In this document: one piece after another, positions 18,707 to 28,962 of the stretch
Position numbering within the stretch: position 1 is the stretch's first letter
Layout of the letters: every line of letters starts with the position of its first letter
Assembly: GCA_026388715.1 (NCBI GenBank)
Contig: JAPLJF010000006.1
Span: forward strand, 1 to 64,000
Length of the DNA stretch: 64,000 nt
Origin: Deltaproteobacteria bacterium
GTDB lineage: Bacteria; Desulfobacterota; Desulfobulbia; Desulfobulbales; Desulfocapsaceae
Direction of reading: 5' to 3'
Made by a program: the position numbers and the translations under genes
Notes under the pieces: model-generated
Database searches by the model: none
Seen by the model: the letters and a program-made list of their open reading frames with translations, nothing else
Told to the model about the DNA's origin: nothing

Positions 18707-18742
18707 CACAAGGGTTGAACCTGAACAACATCAACCCTTGTG
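18707..18742 (-). terminator. Hairpin downstream of yajC
   Basis: A perfect 12-base stem, CACAAGGGTTGA (18707-18718) and TCAACCCTTGTG (18731-18742), with a 12-base loop lies 48 bases after the yajC stop. On the minus strand the stem is followed by a weak T-run (GCATTTTGTTG), so it may act as an intrinsic terminator of the tgt-yajC operon or as an mRNA-stabilising hairpin. Confidence 0.55.
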
Positions 18743-18789
18743 TTGGAGCGTCCTCTACAACCTGCAGAGTATCAGCAACCGCCGATCCC

Positions 18790-19107
18790 TCAACCGCCAG
18801 CCTTAGCTGGAGCTGCTACATTCGCGCTTTCTGGACTGGCAATAGCAGAACGGGAGACTTTGACGCGGACATCCTGGGCGATCTCCAAGGTAACAACAGT
18901 ATCCGTCAACCCAGTAATCGTTCCATGAATACCACCTTTGGTGATAACCTTATTCCCATTCTTCAAATCATTTAAAAATTGCTGCTGCTCCTTGGCCTGT
19001 TTCTGTTGGGGCCTGATCAACAAAAAATAAAAAACCACAAAAATAAGAATAAGAGGGATGAAAGAGGCAATTCCTCCCCCTGCTCCCCCTGCTCCGAATG
19101 ATGGCAT
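18790..19107 (-). CDS. yajC: Sec translocase accessory subunit YajC
   Basis: YajC associates with SecDF in the inner membrane. The start at ATG 19107 is chosen because GGAGGA lies six bases upstream. The product (105 aa) has a glycine-rich N-terminus, one membrane helix (FIPLILIFVVFYFLLI), the invariant RPQQKQAKEQQQFLNDLKNGNKV segment, and a beta-rich domain GGIHGTITGLTDTVVTLEIA. It follows tgt on the same strand, as in the tgt-yajC-secD-secF order of many bacteria, but secD and secF are not here. Confidence 0.93.
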   Translation of the reverse strand: MPSFGAGGAGGGIASFIPLILIFVVFYFLLIRPQQKQAKEQQQFLNDLKNGNKVITKGGIHGTITGLTDTVVTLEIAQDVRVKVSRSAIASPESANVAAPAKAGG

Positions 19108-19193
19108 AATGGTTCCTCCAAAAAATTGTAATATAAACGGCAACGTTCTCTTCTATCAGGGACATTTCCCTTTCGTAAATGGATTTATGTTAA

Positions 19194-20462
<1,269 letters not shown>

Positions 20463-20611
20463 CTATATTCTTGTTCGCACAATTTTTCAACTACCATATA
20501 ATAAACCCCCTCCCAGACTACTTTTTGTACACAGAGAAAGGGGGAGGATAAAAATTTGAACTTCCTCGCAGAGCCACAAGAACAGTGCAAATAAAAAAAA
20601 CAGATAATTTG

Positions 20612-20640
20612 TTGACATGGAAATAAAAATGCGGTAGTAT
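20612..20640 (+). promoter_or_regulatory. Predicted strong sigma-70 promoter of the DUF3373-like porin gene
   Basis: A consensus TTGACA (20612-20617) is followed after 17 bases by TAGTAT (20635-20640). The predicted transcript would have a leader of about 175 bases before the ATG at 20824. Strong promoters are expected for major outer-membrane proteins. The rest of the 20313-20823 gap shows no other recognised element and no PhoB-type array. Confidence 0.65.
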
Positions 20641-20823
20641 AAATTATTGTAGTTGATTATTTTTCTATCTGGTTCTGACTCTATTCGATTCATATCTAGA
20701 GAAAAGATAGAACTGTTTGACTCTCCAGTCCATTTAACCGGGCGGGATGGGTCTTGGATGCGACCTGGGATCTCAGGAGGATTCTGGAATCGTAACAATT
20801 CAATAAAAGTAGGAGGAAAGAAG

Positions 20824-22386
20824 ATGGTTAAAAAATTTTCCATGCTGGCCCTTGCCGGCCTGATCGCCCTGCCTGTACTTGCATCTGCAGGTGTTGGTCC
20901 CCAAGCCAGCGATCTTGATCGCAAAATCCAGGATCTGAGCTCACAACTTGACCAGCTGAAGGCACAAATGGCTGCCCAGGCAGAAGCCAACGCTGCAACC
21001 AAAGCCAAAGTAGGCGCTCTGGACAATACCGTTGCCGGTTTCAGTGATCGTGCCTCGGATTGGGATCTGGCAGCTCGCGTTAAACTGTACGGCGATTACC
21101 GTGCGCGGTTGGATTACTATAGCGCCAAAGGTGTTGACAGGGCATGGCTGAACACTCCTTTTGGACTGATGCCGGGATTCAATGGAACAAAGTACGAAAA
21201 TGATACTGAATGGACCAATCGTTTTCGTCTGAACATGCGGGTGGGCATCACTGAGAACGTAGAATTCAAGGGCCGTCTTGCCATGTACAAGGTTTGGGGC
21301 ATGGAGTCGGCAGCAACTGATGCTACTAACACCGCCTTCCCTCAGTTTGACGGCAACAGTACCCGTACCCCTTCTGACAATGCCCTGCGCGTTGATCGTG
21401 CCTATGTCAACTTTAACAATATCGGTGGCGCCCCCATATGGTTCTCCATTGGTCGTCGTCCGACCACCGATGGTAATCCTGGCAATCTGCGCATGAACCT
21501 TAGTGAGCGTGGTGGCACCCCACTGATCATGGATTATGCCTTTGACGGAATTTCCATGGGCTATGCCTATAAATGGGGTGGAGATCTGGGAGCCGGTCGC
21601 GTTCGTGTCTGTTACGGACGTGGTTTTGAAGATGGCCTCCAGGTAGATGGCGCTCCAATGAATGATACGGATTTCATAGGGATGAGCTGGGATATCCTGC
21701 AGAAGGGAGATCGTTTCCTCTATGCTCAGTCTTTCATAGCGGCTAATGTCTTTAATTATCCCAACTTCCAGGATCCTATTATTGATGCAAATTTCGGCAC
21801 AATGTCCGGAATGGGAACCAGACAGAATGTGGGTAACATCGATCTTAGCGGCGCCATGTATATGGACAAGATCGCCGGCCTGAACTACTTCATTGCCGGT
21901 GGCTGGAGCCGTACCGATCCTAACGAAATAGGTATGCTCAATGACTATGCTGGCATGGCTATGGGTCTGGTGGGTACGAATCAAGACAGCGAAAACGGCT
22001 ACATGGCCCATGTTGGTGTCCGTTATGATATCGATCCAATCGGCCTCAAACTGGGAGCTGAGTGGAACCACGGTTCCGAGAACTGGATCGCCTTCACTCC
22101 AGGACATGATGATCTCTATCAGTCCAAGATTGCCGCTCGCGGTAATGTCTACGAGGTCTATGGCATCTATGACCTGCCCACGGGCAAGGCCATATCTAAA
22201 TATGCCAAGACCTTTATGCGTCTCGGTTATCAGCGTTACGAGTACGATTATGCCGGTTCCGGCGATTGGAACATGAAGCCCTACGACCTGAGTAATGACA
22301 TGGATCTGTTCAAGCTGAAGATGATGGGACAGAATCCCGTCGAGAGTGCTGATCAGGTTTATATGACCCTTGAGGCAACATTCTAA
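20824..22386 (+). CDS. Outer-membrane porin-like protein, DUF3373 type
   Basis: A 520-residue exported protein: signal peptide (residues 1-21, cleaved after LPVLASA), a short coiled coil (DLDRKIQDLSSQLDQLKAQMAAQ) such as anchors porins to peptidoglycan, then a long beta-rich region ending in the outer-membrane-type terminal TLEATF. The blocks RFRLNMRVGITENVEFKGRLAMYKVWG and SIGRRPTTDGNPGNLR recall the DUF3373 family seen in Desulfobacterota and Geobacter relatives. The start at 20824 has AGGAGGAAAG just upstream. Followed by a PRE repeat and a strong terminator, so monocistronic. Confidence 0.78.
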   Translation: MVKKFSMLALAGLIALPVLASAGVGPQASDLDRKIQDLSSQLDQLKAQMAAQAEANAATKAKVGALDNTVAGFSDRASDWDLAARVKLYGDYRARLDYYSAKGVDRAWLNTPFGLMPGFNGTKYENDTEWTNRFRLNMRVGITENVEFKGRLAMYKVWGMESAATDATNTAFPQFDGNSTRTPSDNALRVDRAYVNFNNIGGAPIWFSIGRRPTTDGNPGNLRMNLSERGGTPLIMDYAFDGISMGYAYKWGGDLGAGRVRVCYGRGFEDGLQVDGAPMNDTDFIGMSWDILQKGDRFLYAQSFIAANVFNYPNFQDPIIDANFGTMSGMGTRQNVGNIDLSGAMYMDKIAGLNYFIAGGWSRTDPNEIGMLNDYAGMAMGLVGTNQDSENGYMAHVGVRYDIDPIGLKLGAEWNHGSENWIAFTPGHDDLYQSKIAARGNVYEVYGIYDLPTGKAISKYAKTFMRLGYQRYEYDYAGSGDWNMKPYDLSNDMDLFKLKMMGQNPVESADQVYMTLEATF

Positions 22387-22387
22387 A

Positions 22388-22490
22388 TCGTTGTTCAAGG
22401 ATAACGGAAATTTTATAATGATGTGAACAACACATAAGGTGCCGTAAAAGAATAACCAGGCAAGACAGGTCATTCTCTAACGGCACCTAA
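22388..22490 (+). repeat. PRE palindromic repeat copy 5 (after DUF3373-like porin)
   Basis: It begins two bases after the porin stop codon with ATCGTTGTTCAAGGATAACG and closes with CTCTAACGGCACCTAA. The right-hand hairpin pairs AGGTGCCGT (22437-22445) with ACGGCACCT (22480-22488). The GGTGCC/GGCACC substitution keeps the pairing intact relative to other copies. Confidence 0.85.
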
Positions 22491-22516
22491 ATAATCCGTT
22501 ATGTTGTTGAGTATCT

Positions 22517-22555
22517 GGGGGAAGGTTCCTGTAATGGAACCTTCCCCCTTTTTTT
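22517..22555 (+). terminator. Strong intrinsic terminator after the porin gene
   Basis: A perfect 13-base stem (GGGGGAAGGTTCC at 22517-22529 and its complement at 22536-22548) with a six-base loop is followed by seven T residues. It ends the DUF3373-like porin transcript just after the PRE copy. Confidence 0.92.
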
Positions 22556-22643
22556 ATTTTTTATAACATGATGATCTCGTAAAATCTATTACCTGCAAGT
22601 TCATCCAACTCTCCACCATCACCCGTCAGATTGACAGAGACCA

Positions 22644-23408
22644 ATGTTTACACCCTCTACCTTCCTCACGTCCTCTGCTCCTGAACTCATCTTGGCCACC
22701 TTTGACCGCCATAATGGAGTGAGCGCCGCCCCTTTTACCTCACTCAACTGCAGTTTCAGCGTTGGTGACCAGGCAGAAAAGGTGCATAACAATCGCCAGA
22801 TAATAAAACACTCTCTGGAAATCAGCCGCCTGATTTCGGCCCGACAGGTGCATGGTGCTCAGATTCTCAGGATTAAGGAGACGCCTGATCGCGATCAGGA
22901 GAGAGATGGGGTTGATGCCTTGATGACCAATCGAAGAGATGTGGGATTGATGATCCAGCATGCCGACTGTCAGGCCATTCTTCTGCATGACCCGGTTCAA
23001 TCAGCTATAGCCGCCGTGCATTGCGGCTGGCGTGGCAGTGTTATCGGGATCATTGAGAAAACAGTGCAGATGATGAACACCTGTTATCAGTCCCGCCCTG
23101 AAGACATCCTGGCCAGCATCAGTCCCTCATTGGGACCCTGCTGCGCTGAATTCATCAATCATCGCCAGGAGCTTCCTGCCTCCTTCCTGGCCTTTCAAAC
23201 TCGCCGCAATCATTTCGACTTCTGGCAGATATCCCGATCACAACTCATGGAGGCGGGCCTGCAGCCAGAAAAAATCAGGATAGCAATGATCTGTACTTGC
23301 TGTAGAGCTGATTTTTTTTCCTACCGCCGCGCCACCCGTAAGGGAGATGGAATAACTGGGCGAAATTGTAGCATCATTGCCTTACGAAATAAGGCCATAA
23401 AACCGTAG
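22644..23408 (+). CDS. pgeF: Peptidoglycan editing factor / laccase-domain protein
   Basis: A 254-residue YfiH/PgeF family protein. Family motifs are the metal-ligand segments QVHGAQILRI, IQHADCQAILLHDP and AVHCGWRGSVIGIIEKTV, plus SPSLGPCCAEF and a late CTCCRADFFSYRR. In E. coli this family removes misincorporated L-Ser from peptidoglycan precursors; others act as purine nucleoside phosphorylases or polyphenol oxidases, so exact activity here is open. It appears monocistronic, starting after the porin terminator. Confidence 0.9.
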   Translation: MFTPSTFLTSSAPELILATFDRHNGVSAAPFTSLNCSFSVGDQAEKVHNNRQIIKHSLEISRLISARQVHGAQILRIKETPDRDQERDGVDALMTNRRDVGLMIQHADCQAILLHDPVQSAIAAVHCGWRGSVIGIIEKTVQMMNTCYQSRPEDILASISPSLGPCCAEFINHRQELPASFLAFQTRRNHFDFWQISRSQLMEAGLQPEKIRIAMICTCCRADFFSYRRATRKGDGITGRNCSIIALRNKAIKP

Positions 23409-23459
23409 ATATTCAGCATACAATCTCATTTTATGACTTAAAACCCCTGTGACTTTCCC

Positions 23460-23531
23460 CGCAGAGGCGCTGAAACGCAGAAGAAATTGATTGTTCCTGT
23501 CTCGCTTTATGTCATTCTCCGCGTCTCTACG
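23460..23531. repeat. GCAGAG-type intergenic inverted repeat
   Basis: Between pgeF and the aconitase 3' end, CGCAGAGGCGCTGAAACGCA on the left faces CCGCGTCTCTACGC on the right, forming an imperfect inverted repeat of CGCAGAG-like units about 40 bases apart. Such CGCAGAGACGC stretches are common dispersed sequences in many environmental genomes. It could serve as a bidirectional terminator. Confidence 0.5.
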
Positions 23532-23635
23532 CAAGACCAATCATCGATCCCAACAGGTAAATAGTCATCACATCAAACTATCTTTTATAGTCTCATGCAT
23601 TCATTGCTCCAGACGGAGCATACTGTGAGTCCTTG

Positions 23636-25912
23636 TTATCCCTGCAAGAAATTCAGGGCCGAACCCGCCTTAAACCAGGCAATCTGCTCGGCATTAAGGG
23701 AATGAGTCAGAGACAGCGCCGAATCTGAGCCATCAACATGATGAAATACGGCCGTTACCATGGAACCGGGCGCGAGTTCAGTCAGACCAAGAATATCCAC
23801 ACGATCAGTCTCCTGAATCAAATCATAGTCGGTGGCACTGACAAAAGTCAAAGGCAGCACCCCCTGTTTTTTTAAATTGGTTTCATGGATACGGGCAAAA
23901 GAACGGGTAATCACCACGCGCCCCCCCATATGACGAGGACTCATGGCCGCATGTTCCCGGGAAGAGCCCTCTCCATAATTGGCATCGCCCACCACCAGCC
24001 AGTTTTCGCCTGCAGCGGTATAAGCCCGGGCAACCTCATTATACGGCTGCCGCTCACCTGTCAACTGATTCAGGCCAATTCCGGTCTCAGCGGTAAAGGC
24101 ATTAGTGGCCCCACTGAACATATTCCCGGAGATGTTATCCAGGTGACCACGAAAACGCAACCAGGGACCGGCAGGCGAGATATGATCGGTGGTGCACTTG
24201 CCCTTGGCCTTCATCAGCAGCCGTAACCCACTAAAATCACGCCCATCCCAGGGAGTAAAGGGAGACAACAGGGCCAGACGTTGCGAATCCGGCGCCACCT
24301 GCACAGGGACAGCAATTCGTTCCATAATAGACCCAATGGGCGCCAGAAAACCAGCTTCATCACAAACAAGACCATGCAGAGGCACTTCCGGTACCTTGTC
24401 AGGAGGGGTCAGGATAAAAAAAGAGCCATCTGCCGCCTGCAATTTCTCGCTAAAAGGATTCACGTTAAAAGTGCCGAACATGGCATAGGCCAGACAGGTC
24501 TCCGGACTGGCAATAAAGCCGCAGGTGCCGACATTGCCGTCATTGCGCTTGGGGAAATTCCGGTTATACGACGTCACAATGGAATTCTTGAACCCTGGTT
24601 CAATCCCTGTTCTGGTCCATTGACCAATACAGGGGCCACAGGCATTAGCCAGCACCGTGACCCCAATGGCCTCAAGCTTGGCCAGCTGGCCGTCCCGCTG
24701 GAGAGTGGCGCGAACCTGTTCGGAACCTGGAGACAAAAGCAAAGGGATCTTCAGGTTCAGTCCCTTAGCCGCGATCTGTTCGGCCATGGCGGCAATACGC
24801 CCCATATCCTCATACGAGGAGTTGGTACAGGAACCAACCAGCGCGTAGGTCACGTTTGCTGGAAACCCACCCTTCTCAACATACTCTTTCATGGCCGAGA
24901 CCGGGGCGGCAAGATCAGGAGAGTGAGGCCCGACCAGATGCGGTTCTAGAGTGGAAAGATCAATCTCAATAATCTGGTCAAAATATTTCTCTGGACTGGC
25001 AAGGACCTCCCTGTCGGCCTGCAACAGATGGAGATATTTGCCGGCAAGGGATGCGGCCTCCCCGCGACCACAGGCATGAAGATAGGATGCCATATGTTCG
25101 TCATAGGGGAAAACAGAGGTGGTGGCGCCCAACTCCGCACCCATATTGCAAATAGTGGCCTTACCGGTGCAGGAAAGAGTGGCGGCGCCCGGGCCAAAAT
25201 ATTCAAAAACCCGATTGGTGCCGCCAGCGCAACTGAGCATACCCAGGAGCTTCAAGATCACATCCTTGGGCGCGGCCCACCCCTGCAACTGACCCGTAAG
25301 ACGGACACCCACAAAACGCGGATGCAGCACCTCCCAGGGCATGCCAACCATGACATCCACGGCATCAGCCCCGCCCACCCCTGAGGCAAAGGCCCCGATC
25401 CCGCCAGCATTCGGGGTATGGGAGTCGGTGCCCAGCATCATCAGTCCAGGAAAGCCATACTGCTCAAGCACCACCTGATGAATAATTCCGGCACCTGGCA
25501 GCCAGCAGCCAAAACCATAGCGCTGAGAGGCAGAGGCGAGGAAATCATACACCTCACGATTTTCCGTTCGCGCTGTCTGCAGATCCTCCTCAGCTCCGCG
25601 CTCGGCCCGGATCAGATGATCACAGTGAACAGTGACCGGAACGGCAGCCTCATCCTTGCCTGCCAGCATAAACTGCAAGATGGCCATCTGGGCTGTCGCG
25701 TCCTGCAGGGCAATCCGATCCGGGCAGGTCTTGACATAAGAAACACCAGCCACAAGATCGGCCTCCATTGCATTATCAAGATGACCATACAGGATCTTCT
25801 CACCATAGGTCAAAGGACGGCCCAGCCGTTTTTTGACCAAGGCAATATTGGTGTCCATTTTCTGATACACCGCTTCGATGAATTGGGGGGTAGAATCAAC
25901 CAAACTACTCAT
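23636..25912 (-). CDS. acn: Aconitate hydratase, mitochondrial-like AcnA form
   Basis: Interconverts citrate and isocitrate in the TCA cycle with a [4Fe-4S] cluster. The 758-residue protein has the aconitase domains in order: HPRFVGVRLTG and LGTDSHTPNAGGIGAFASGVGG in domain 1, the cluster cysteines in GSCTNSS and NACGPCIGQW, and the swivel domain with GRDFSGLRL, NYGEGSSREHAAMSPRHMGG and FARIHETNLKKQG. Sequence style resembles the mitochondrial/Bacteroidetes-type enzyme rather than E. coli AcnB. No other TCA gene is adjacent. Confidence 0.95.
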   Translation of the reverse strand: MSSLVDSTPQFIEAVYQKMDTNIALVKKRLGRPLTYGEKILYGHLDNAMEADLVAGVSYVKTCPDRIALQDATAQMAILQFMLAGKDEAAVPVTVHCDHLIRAERGAEEDLQTARTENREVYDFLASASQRYGFGCWLPGAGIIHQVVLEQYGFPGLMMLGTDSHTPNAGGIGAFASGVGGADAVDVMVGMPWEVLHPRFVGVRLTGQLQGWAAPKDVILKLLGMLSCAGGTNRVFEYFGPGAATLSCTGKATICNMGAELGATTSVFPYDEHMASYLHACGRGEAASLAGKYLHLLQADREVLASPEKYFDQIIEIDLSTLEPHLVGPHSPDLAAPVSAMKEYVEKGGFPANVTYALVGSCTNSSYEDMGRIAAMAEQIAAKGLNLKIPLLLSPGSEQVRATLQRDGQLAKLEAIGVTVLANACGPCIGQWTRTGIEPGFKNSIVTSYNRNFPKRNDGNVGTCGFIASPETCLAYAMFGTFNVNPFSEKLQAADGSFFILTPPDKVPEVPLHGLVCDEAGFLAPIGSIMERIAVPVQVAPDSQRLALLSPFTPWDGRDFSGLRLLMKAKGKCTTDHISPAGPWLRFRGHLDNISGNMFSGATNAFTAETGIGLNQLTGERQPYNEVARAYTAAGENWLVVGDANYGEGSSREHAAMSPRHMGGRVVITRSFARIHETNLKKQGVLPLTFVSATDYDLIQETDRVDILGLTELAPGSMVTAVFHHVDGSDSALSLTHSLNAEQIAWFKAGSALNFLQG

Positions 25913-25962
25913 ATTTCCTCCAACAAGGTTACAAACCTGATAATGTATAGATTAATTAAGAA

Positions 25963-26298
25963 TCAAGACCGAATAAGCTCTTCGTCCAGCATTTTATCCG
26001 CCAGATCAAGGATAAATTGACGCTGCGCAGGAGTTGCATGGGCAATACAATCACAATGCAGATTAGCATGACTGCGCACCAGCATCTCAAAACGGACTGC
26101 ATTTTTTTCCACCTCAACCCCGCAACAATAAGGACCGCATTTTTCCACATGCGCCCGTTGAGCCTCGGAAAGCATCTCGAACGGCAGGGCGATCCAGTAC
26201 AGGCCGATCATGGGCCCTCGCTGCAGGGTGCGTTTAAGATACGAATCTATATTGTCCCGCTCCATGGGGGACAGATCATCAATGACATATTGGCGCAT
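25963..26298 (-). CDS. Conserved-looking Cys/His-rich small protein, unknown function
   Basis: A 111-residue protein that lies 50 bases upstream of the aconitase gene on the same strand, so it may be cotranscribed. A central cluster CGPYCCGVEVEKN followed by HANLHCDC gives five cysteines and nearby histidines, suggestive of metal or cluster binding or of a redox role; the helical N-terminus reads DLSPMERDNIDSYLKR. No signal peptide or membrane segment is evident. I do not recognise the family with confidence. Confidence 0.65.
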   Translation of the reverse strand: MRQYVIDDLSPMERDNIDSYLKRTLQRGPMIGLYWIALPFEMLSEAQRAHVEKCGPYCCGVEVEKNAVRFEMLVRSHANLHCDCIAHATPAQRQFILDLADKMLDEELIRS

Positions 26299-26310
26299 TT
26301 TTTTAGGTAG

Positions 26311-26413
26311 ATAGACTGAAGGTTGAAGACTGAAGGTTAAATGCTGAAAAACTGATTACATGATGACGAACTATGGGTCACTTCAGCCTTCAGCCTTTTA
26401 CCTTCAGCCTTTA
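26311..26413. repeat. Heptamer inverted repeat, copy 1
   Basis: A left arm built of 7-base units (AGACTGA, AGGTTGA, AGACTGA, AGGTTAA) faces a right arm of CTTCAGC units across about 45 bases. Copies 2 and 3 lie at 36521-36622 and 43635-43736. Here it occupies the gap between the Cys-rich protein gene and phoH. Confidence 0.75.
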
Positions 26414-26422
26414 TTTATTTTA

Positions 26423-27745
26423 TTACAACAACTCTGCGGCAATGGCCGACAGTGGACTTCTTTCCGTCTTGCTCAAGGTCACATGACCATAGAGAGACTG
26501 CCCTTTCATCTTTTCCACGGCATAGGAAAGACCATTCGACGAGGAATCAAGATACGGGTTATCGATCTGCTGCGGATCACCGGTAAGCACCATTTTCGTG
26601 CCTTCACCAGCCCTGGAGATAATTGTTTTCACCTCATGCGGGGTCAGATTCTGGGCCTCATCGACGATGACAAACTGTTTGGGGATGGAACGGCCGCGAA
26701 TATAGGTCAGGGCCTCAAGCTCCACCAGTTGCTCCTTCAGCAGCATGCTCACCTTCTGCTGCACCGTGCCTTCCTCATTGCGATGATCTTTTTGCATCAG
26801 ATAGACAAGATTGTCAAAGATCGGCTGCATCCACAGCGACAGTTTTTCATCTTTTGTGCCCGGCAGATAGCCAATATCCTTGCCCATAGGGATAATTGGC
26901 CGGGAGACCAGCAGTTTCTCAAAAGCTCCCTGATGAAGGACACATTCAAGACCGGCAGCCAGAGCCAGCAAGGTCTTACCGGTGCCAGCCTGACCGATAA
27001 GTGTTACCATGCTGATCTTGGGATCCATAAGCAATTCAAGGGCCATCCGTTGCTCTTTGGAACGCGAGTGAACATTCCAGACACTCTCAGAGATGGCATT
27101 AAGATGGATCAGGCTATTTGGCCCAACCGCCCGACCCATTCCTGAGTGCTTGGGATTTGCGGCATCCTGCAACAGGACAAACTCGTTGAGCAGAAAATCA
27201 AACCCTTCCGTCTCCAGACTCTTCCCCTCATGAAAGCGATCTATCATCTCGGTTGCGACCTGGACCTCGGTCCAGCCCGTATAGAGTTCATCGAAGTTAC
27301 ACTTCTGCTTTTCAAAATCCATCACATCAATGCCAAGGGCATCAGCCTTCAGCCGGGCATTAATATCTTTGGAGACAAAGATCACCTTTTTCCCTTCCTG
27401 GTGCAGGACATGGGCCACCGCCAGGATCCGGTTATCGGGCACGGACATATCAATACAGATCCCCGGCATCTCCTTGTGCTCGACAATAATTTGTAGAATT
27501 CCACTGTTTGCCATGGTCACTCCATCCTTCAGAGAACCCTGGGAACGAAGCTGATCAATCTGCCTGATTACATGGCGGGCACTGCGCCCCAGTTCATCAT
27601 TATGGCGCTTGAAGCTGTCCAGTTCCTCAATAACGGTCATGGGCAGGATCACATAATTATCATCAAAAGAGGTGAGAGATTCGGCGTTGTGGAGCAGCAC
27701 ATTGGTATCAAGAACAAAATATTTACGTACGCCCATAGCGTTCAT
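26423..27745 (-). CDS. phoH: PIN-domain / PhoH-like ATPase fusion
   Basis: A 440-residue two-domain protein. The N-terminal PIN nuclease-like domain shows YFVLDTNVLLHNAES and acidic residues DELGRSARHVIRQID and PDNRILAVAH; the C-terminal PhoH P-loop domain has Walker A GQAGTGKTLLALAA (about residue 265), Walker B FVIVDEAQNLTPHEVKTII and MVLTGDPQQIDN. PhoH2-type proteins of this layout are RNA-linked ATPases and nucleases. Its start overlaps the Xaa-Pro peptidase stop by four bases. Despite the name, no Pho box is seen here. Confidence 0.92.
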   Translation of the reverse strand: MNAMGVRKYFVLDTNVLLHNAESLTSFDDNYVILPMTVIEELDSFKRHNDELGRSARHVIRQIDQLRSQGSLKDGVTMANSGILQIIVEHKEMPGICIDMSVPDNRILAVAHVLHQEGKKVIFVSKDINARLKADALGIDVMDFEKQKCNFDELYTGWTEVQVATEMIDRFHEGKSLETEGFDFLLNEFVLLQDAANPKHSGMGRAVGPNSLIHLNAISESVWNVHSRSKEQRMALELLMDPKISMVTLIGQAGTGKTLLALAAGLECVLHQGAFEKLLVSRPIIPMGKDIGYLPGTKDEKLSLWMQPIFDNLVYLMQKDHRNEEGTVQQKVSMLLKEQLVELEALTYIRGRSIPKQFVIVDEAQNLTPHEVKTIISRAGEGTKMVLTGDPQQIDNPYLDSSSNGLSYAVEKMKGQSLYGHVTLSKTERSPLSAIAAELL

Positions 27746-28842
27746 AGATTAAGCCAGGTAGAATTTTTATTGAGCAGTTCACAATCGTCGGCACGGACGA
27801 CTACCATATTTTCAAGCCGGACACCACCCCAACCGGGAAGGTAAATACCGGGCTCAACCGTCACCACCATCCCGGCCTGCAACTTCTTTCCATTCCGGGA
27901 AGAAAGGCGCGGTTCTTCATGGACGGCCAGCCCCACGCCATGCCCCAAAGAGTGACCGAAGGCCTGACCGTACCCGGCTGCAGTGATGATATCACGGGCG
28001 ACTCTATCGACCTTGGCCGCCGCGACTCCCTCCCGAATCGCCTCAATAGCTGCAAGCTGGGCCCGGCGCACCAGCCGGTGGATGGCAAGAAAACGATCGT
28101 CCGGCTCGCCAAGCACAAAGGTACGGGTCATATCAGAACAATAACCATCAAGGATCAACCCCATATCAATCATCACGGGCTGGTTGCCCTCGATAACCAC
28201 CGGGCCAGGAACCGCGTGCGGTAAGGCGCTGTTGCTGCCCGTTGCGACAATCGTGTCAAAGCTCGGGGACTGGGCACCCATCCGGCGCATGGTGGACTCA
28301 ACGACAAGGGCAATCTCTCGTTCAGTCTGGCCGGGACAGATGGAGCCGTACACCTCGTCAAAAACCTGTTCATTCAGGTCAACCGAGGCCCGCATCTTGG
28401 CTATCTCATCCTCATCCTTGATTGCCCGAAACTTTTCCACAAGATCTGTGGTCGGAACAACCCGCACACCTATCTTTCCGCCCAGGGTATTCAGCTTTTC
28501 GGCAAAAGAATGGAGGGTATAATGACTTTCAAAACCAAGAGTGCGGATCCCCAGATCCGGCAGCATCTCCCGCAATAAAAGCAACAGACCCTTGGGATAA
28601 AGTACGACATGAAGAAAACCGGCCTCAGCCTCGGCCTGCAGCTTGAAACGAAAGTCGGTCAGAAGCCAGAAATCACCCTTGGCCGGAATGAGCAACACCC
28701 CCGCGGTCTCAGCAATACTGTGATCGAGCGCCGAATAACCGCTCAGATACCGCCTGTTCTCCGGCTGACTGATCAGCAGGCCATCAAGCTTTTTCCGGCG
28801 CAATGCCGCCTGAATCTTATCTATTCGTTGCAGATAGCGCAT
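27742..28842 (-). CDS. pepP: Xaa-Pro aminopeptidase (M24 family)
   Basis: A 366-residue metallopeptidase with the creatinase-like N-terminal domain (LISQPENRRYLSGYSALDHSI) and the pita-bread catalytic domain. Metal ligands are visible in MIDMGLILDGYCSDMTRTF (two Asp), GHSLGHGVGLAVHEEP (His), VTVEPGIYLPGWGGVRLEN (two Glu). Its ATG starts on the very last base of a PRE repeat, so no normal Shine-Dalgarno site precedes it. It is the middle gene of an operon with the upstream DUF6657-like gene and downstream phoH. Confidence 0.92.
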   Translation of the reverse strand: MRYLQRIDKIQAALRRKKLDGLLISQPENRRYLSGYSALDHSIAETAGVLLIPAKGDFWLLTDFRFKLQAEAEAGFLHVVLYPKGLLLLLREMLPDLGIRTLGFESHYTLHSFAEKLNTLGGKIGVRVVPTTDLVEKFRAIKDEDEIAKMRASVDLNEQVFDEVYGSICPGQTEREIALVVESTMRRMGAQSPSFDTIVATGSNSALPHAVPGPVVIEGNQPVMIDMGLILDGYCSDMTRTFVLGEPDDRFLAIHRLVRRAQLAAIEAIREGVAAAKVDRVARDIITAAGYGQAFGHSLGHGVGLAVHEEPRLSSRNGKKLQAGMVVTVEPGIYLPGWGGVRLENMVVVRADDCELLNKNSTWLNL

Positions 28843-28962
28843 TAGGAGCCGTTACGAAATACCATCGCCGTTAAGACTGCTACATTTTTTCACCATTTCG
28901 TTATGGCTCCTTATGACGGTTACAATATTTCATTGTTATGGTTATTCTTGAACGACGGCTCA
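28842..28962 (-). repeat. PRE palindromic repeat copy 6, exactly filling an operon gap
   Basis: On the minus strand the copy starts TGAGCCGTCGTTCAAGAATA, where TGA is the stop codon of the upstream gene, and ends AACGGCTCCTAA, whose last A is the first base of the pepP ATG. The whole intergenic region is thus one 121-base element. Internal ATAAGGAGCCATAACGAAAT pairs with the right end. Confidence 0.92.

Noticed and set aside
20941-22473. Long antisense open frame (510 codons) opposite the DUF3373-like porin
   Set aside because: The plus-strand porin has a signal peptide, strong promoter, ribosome-binding site and terminator. The antisense frame has none and its translation lacks domain structure.
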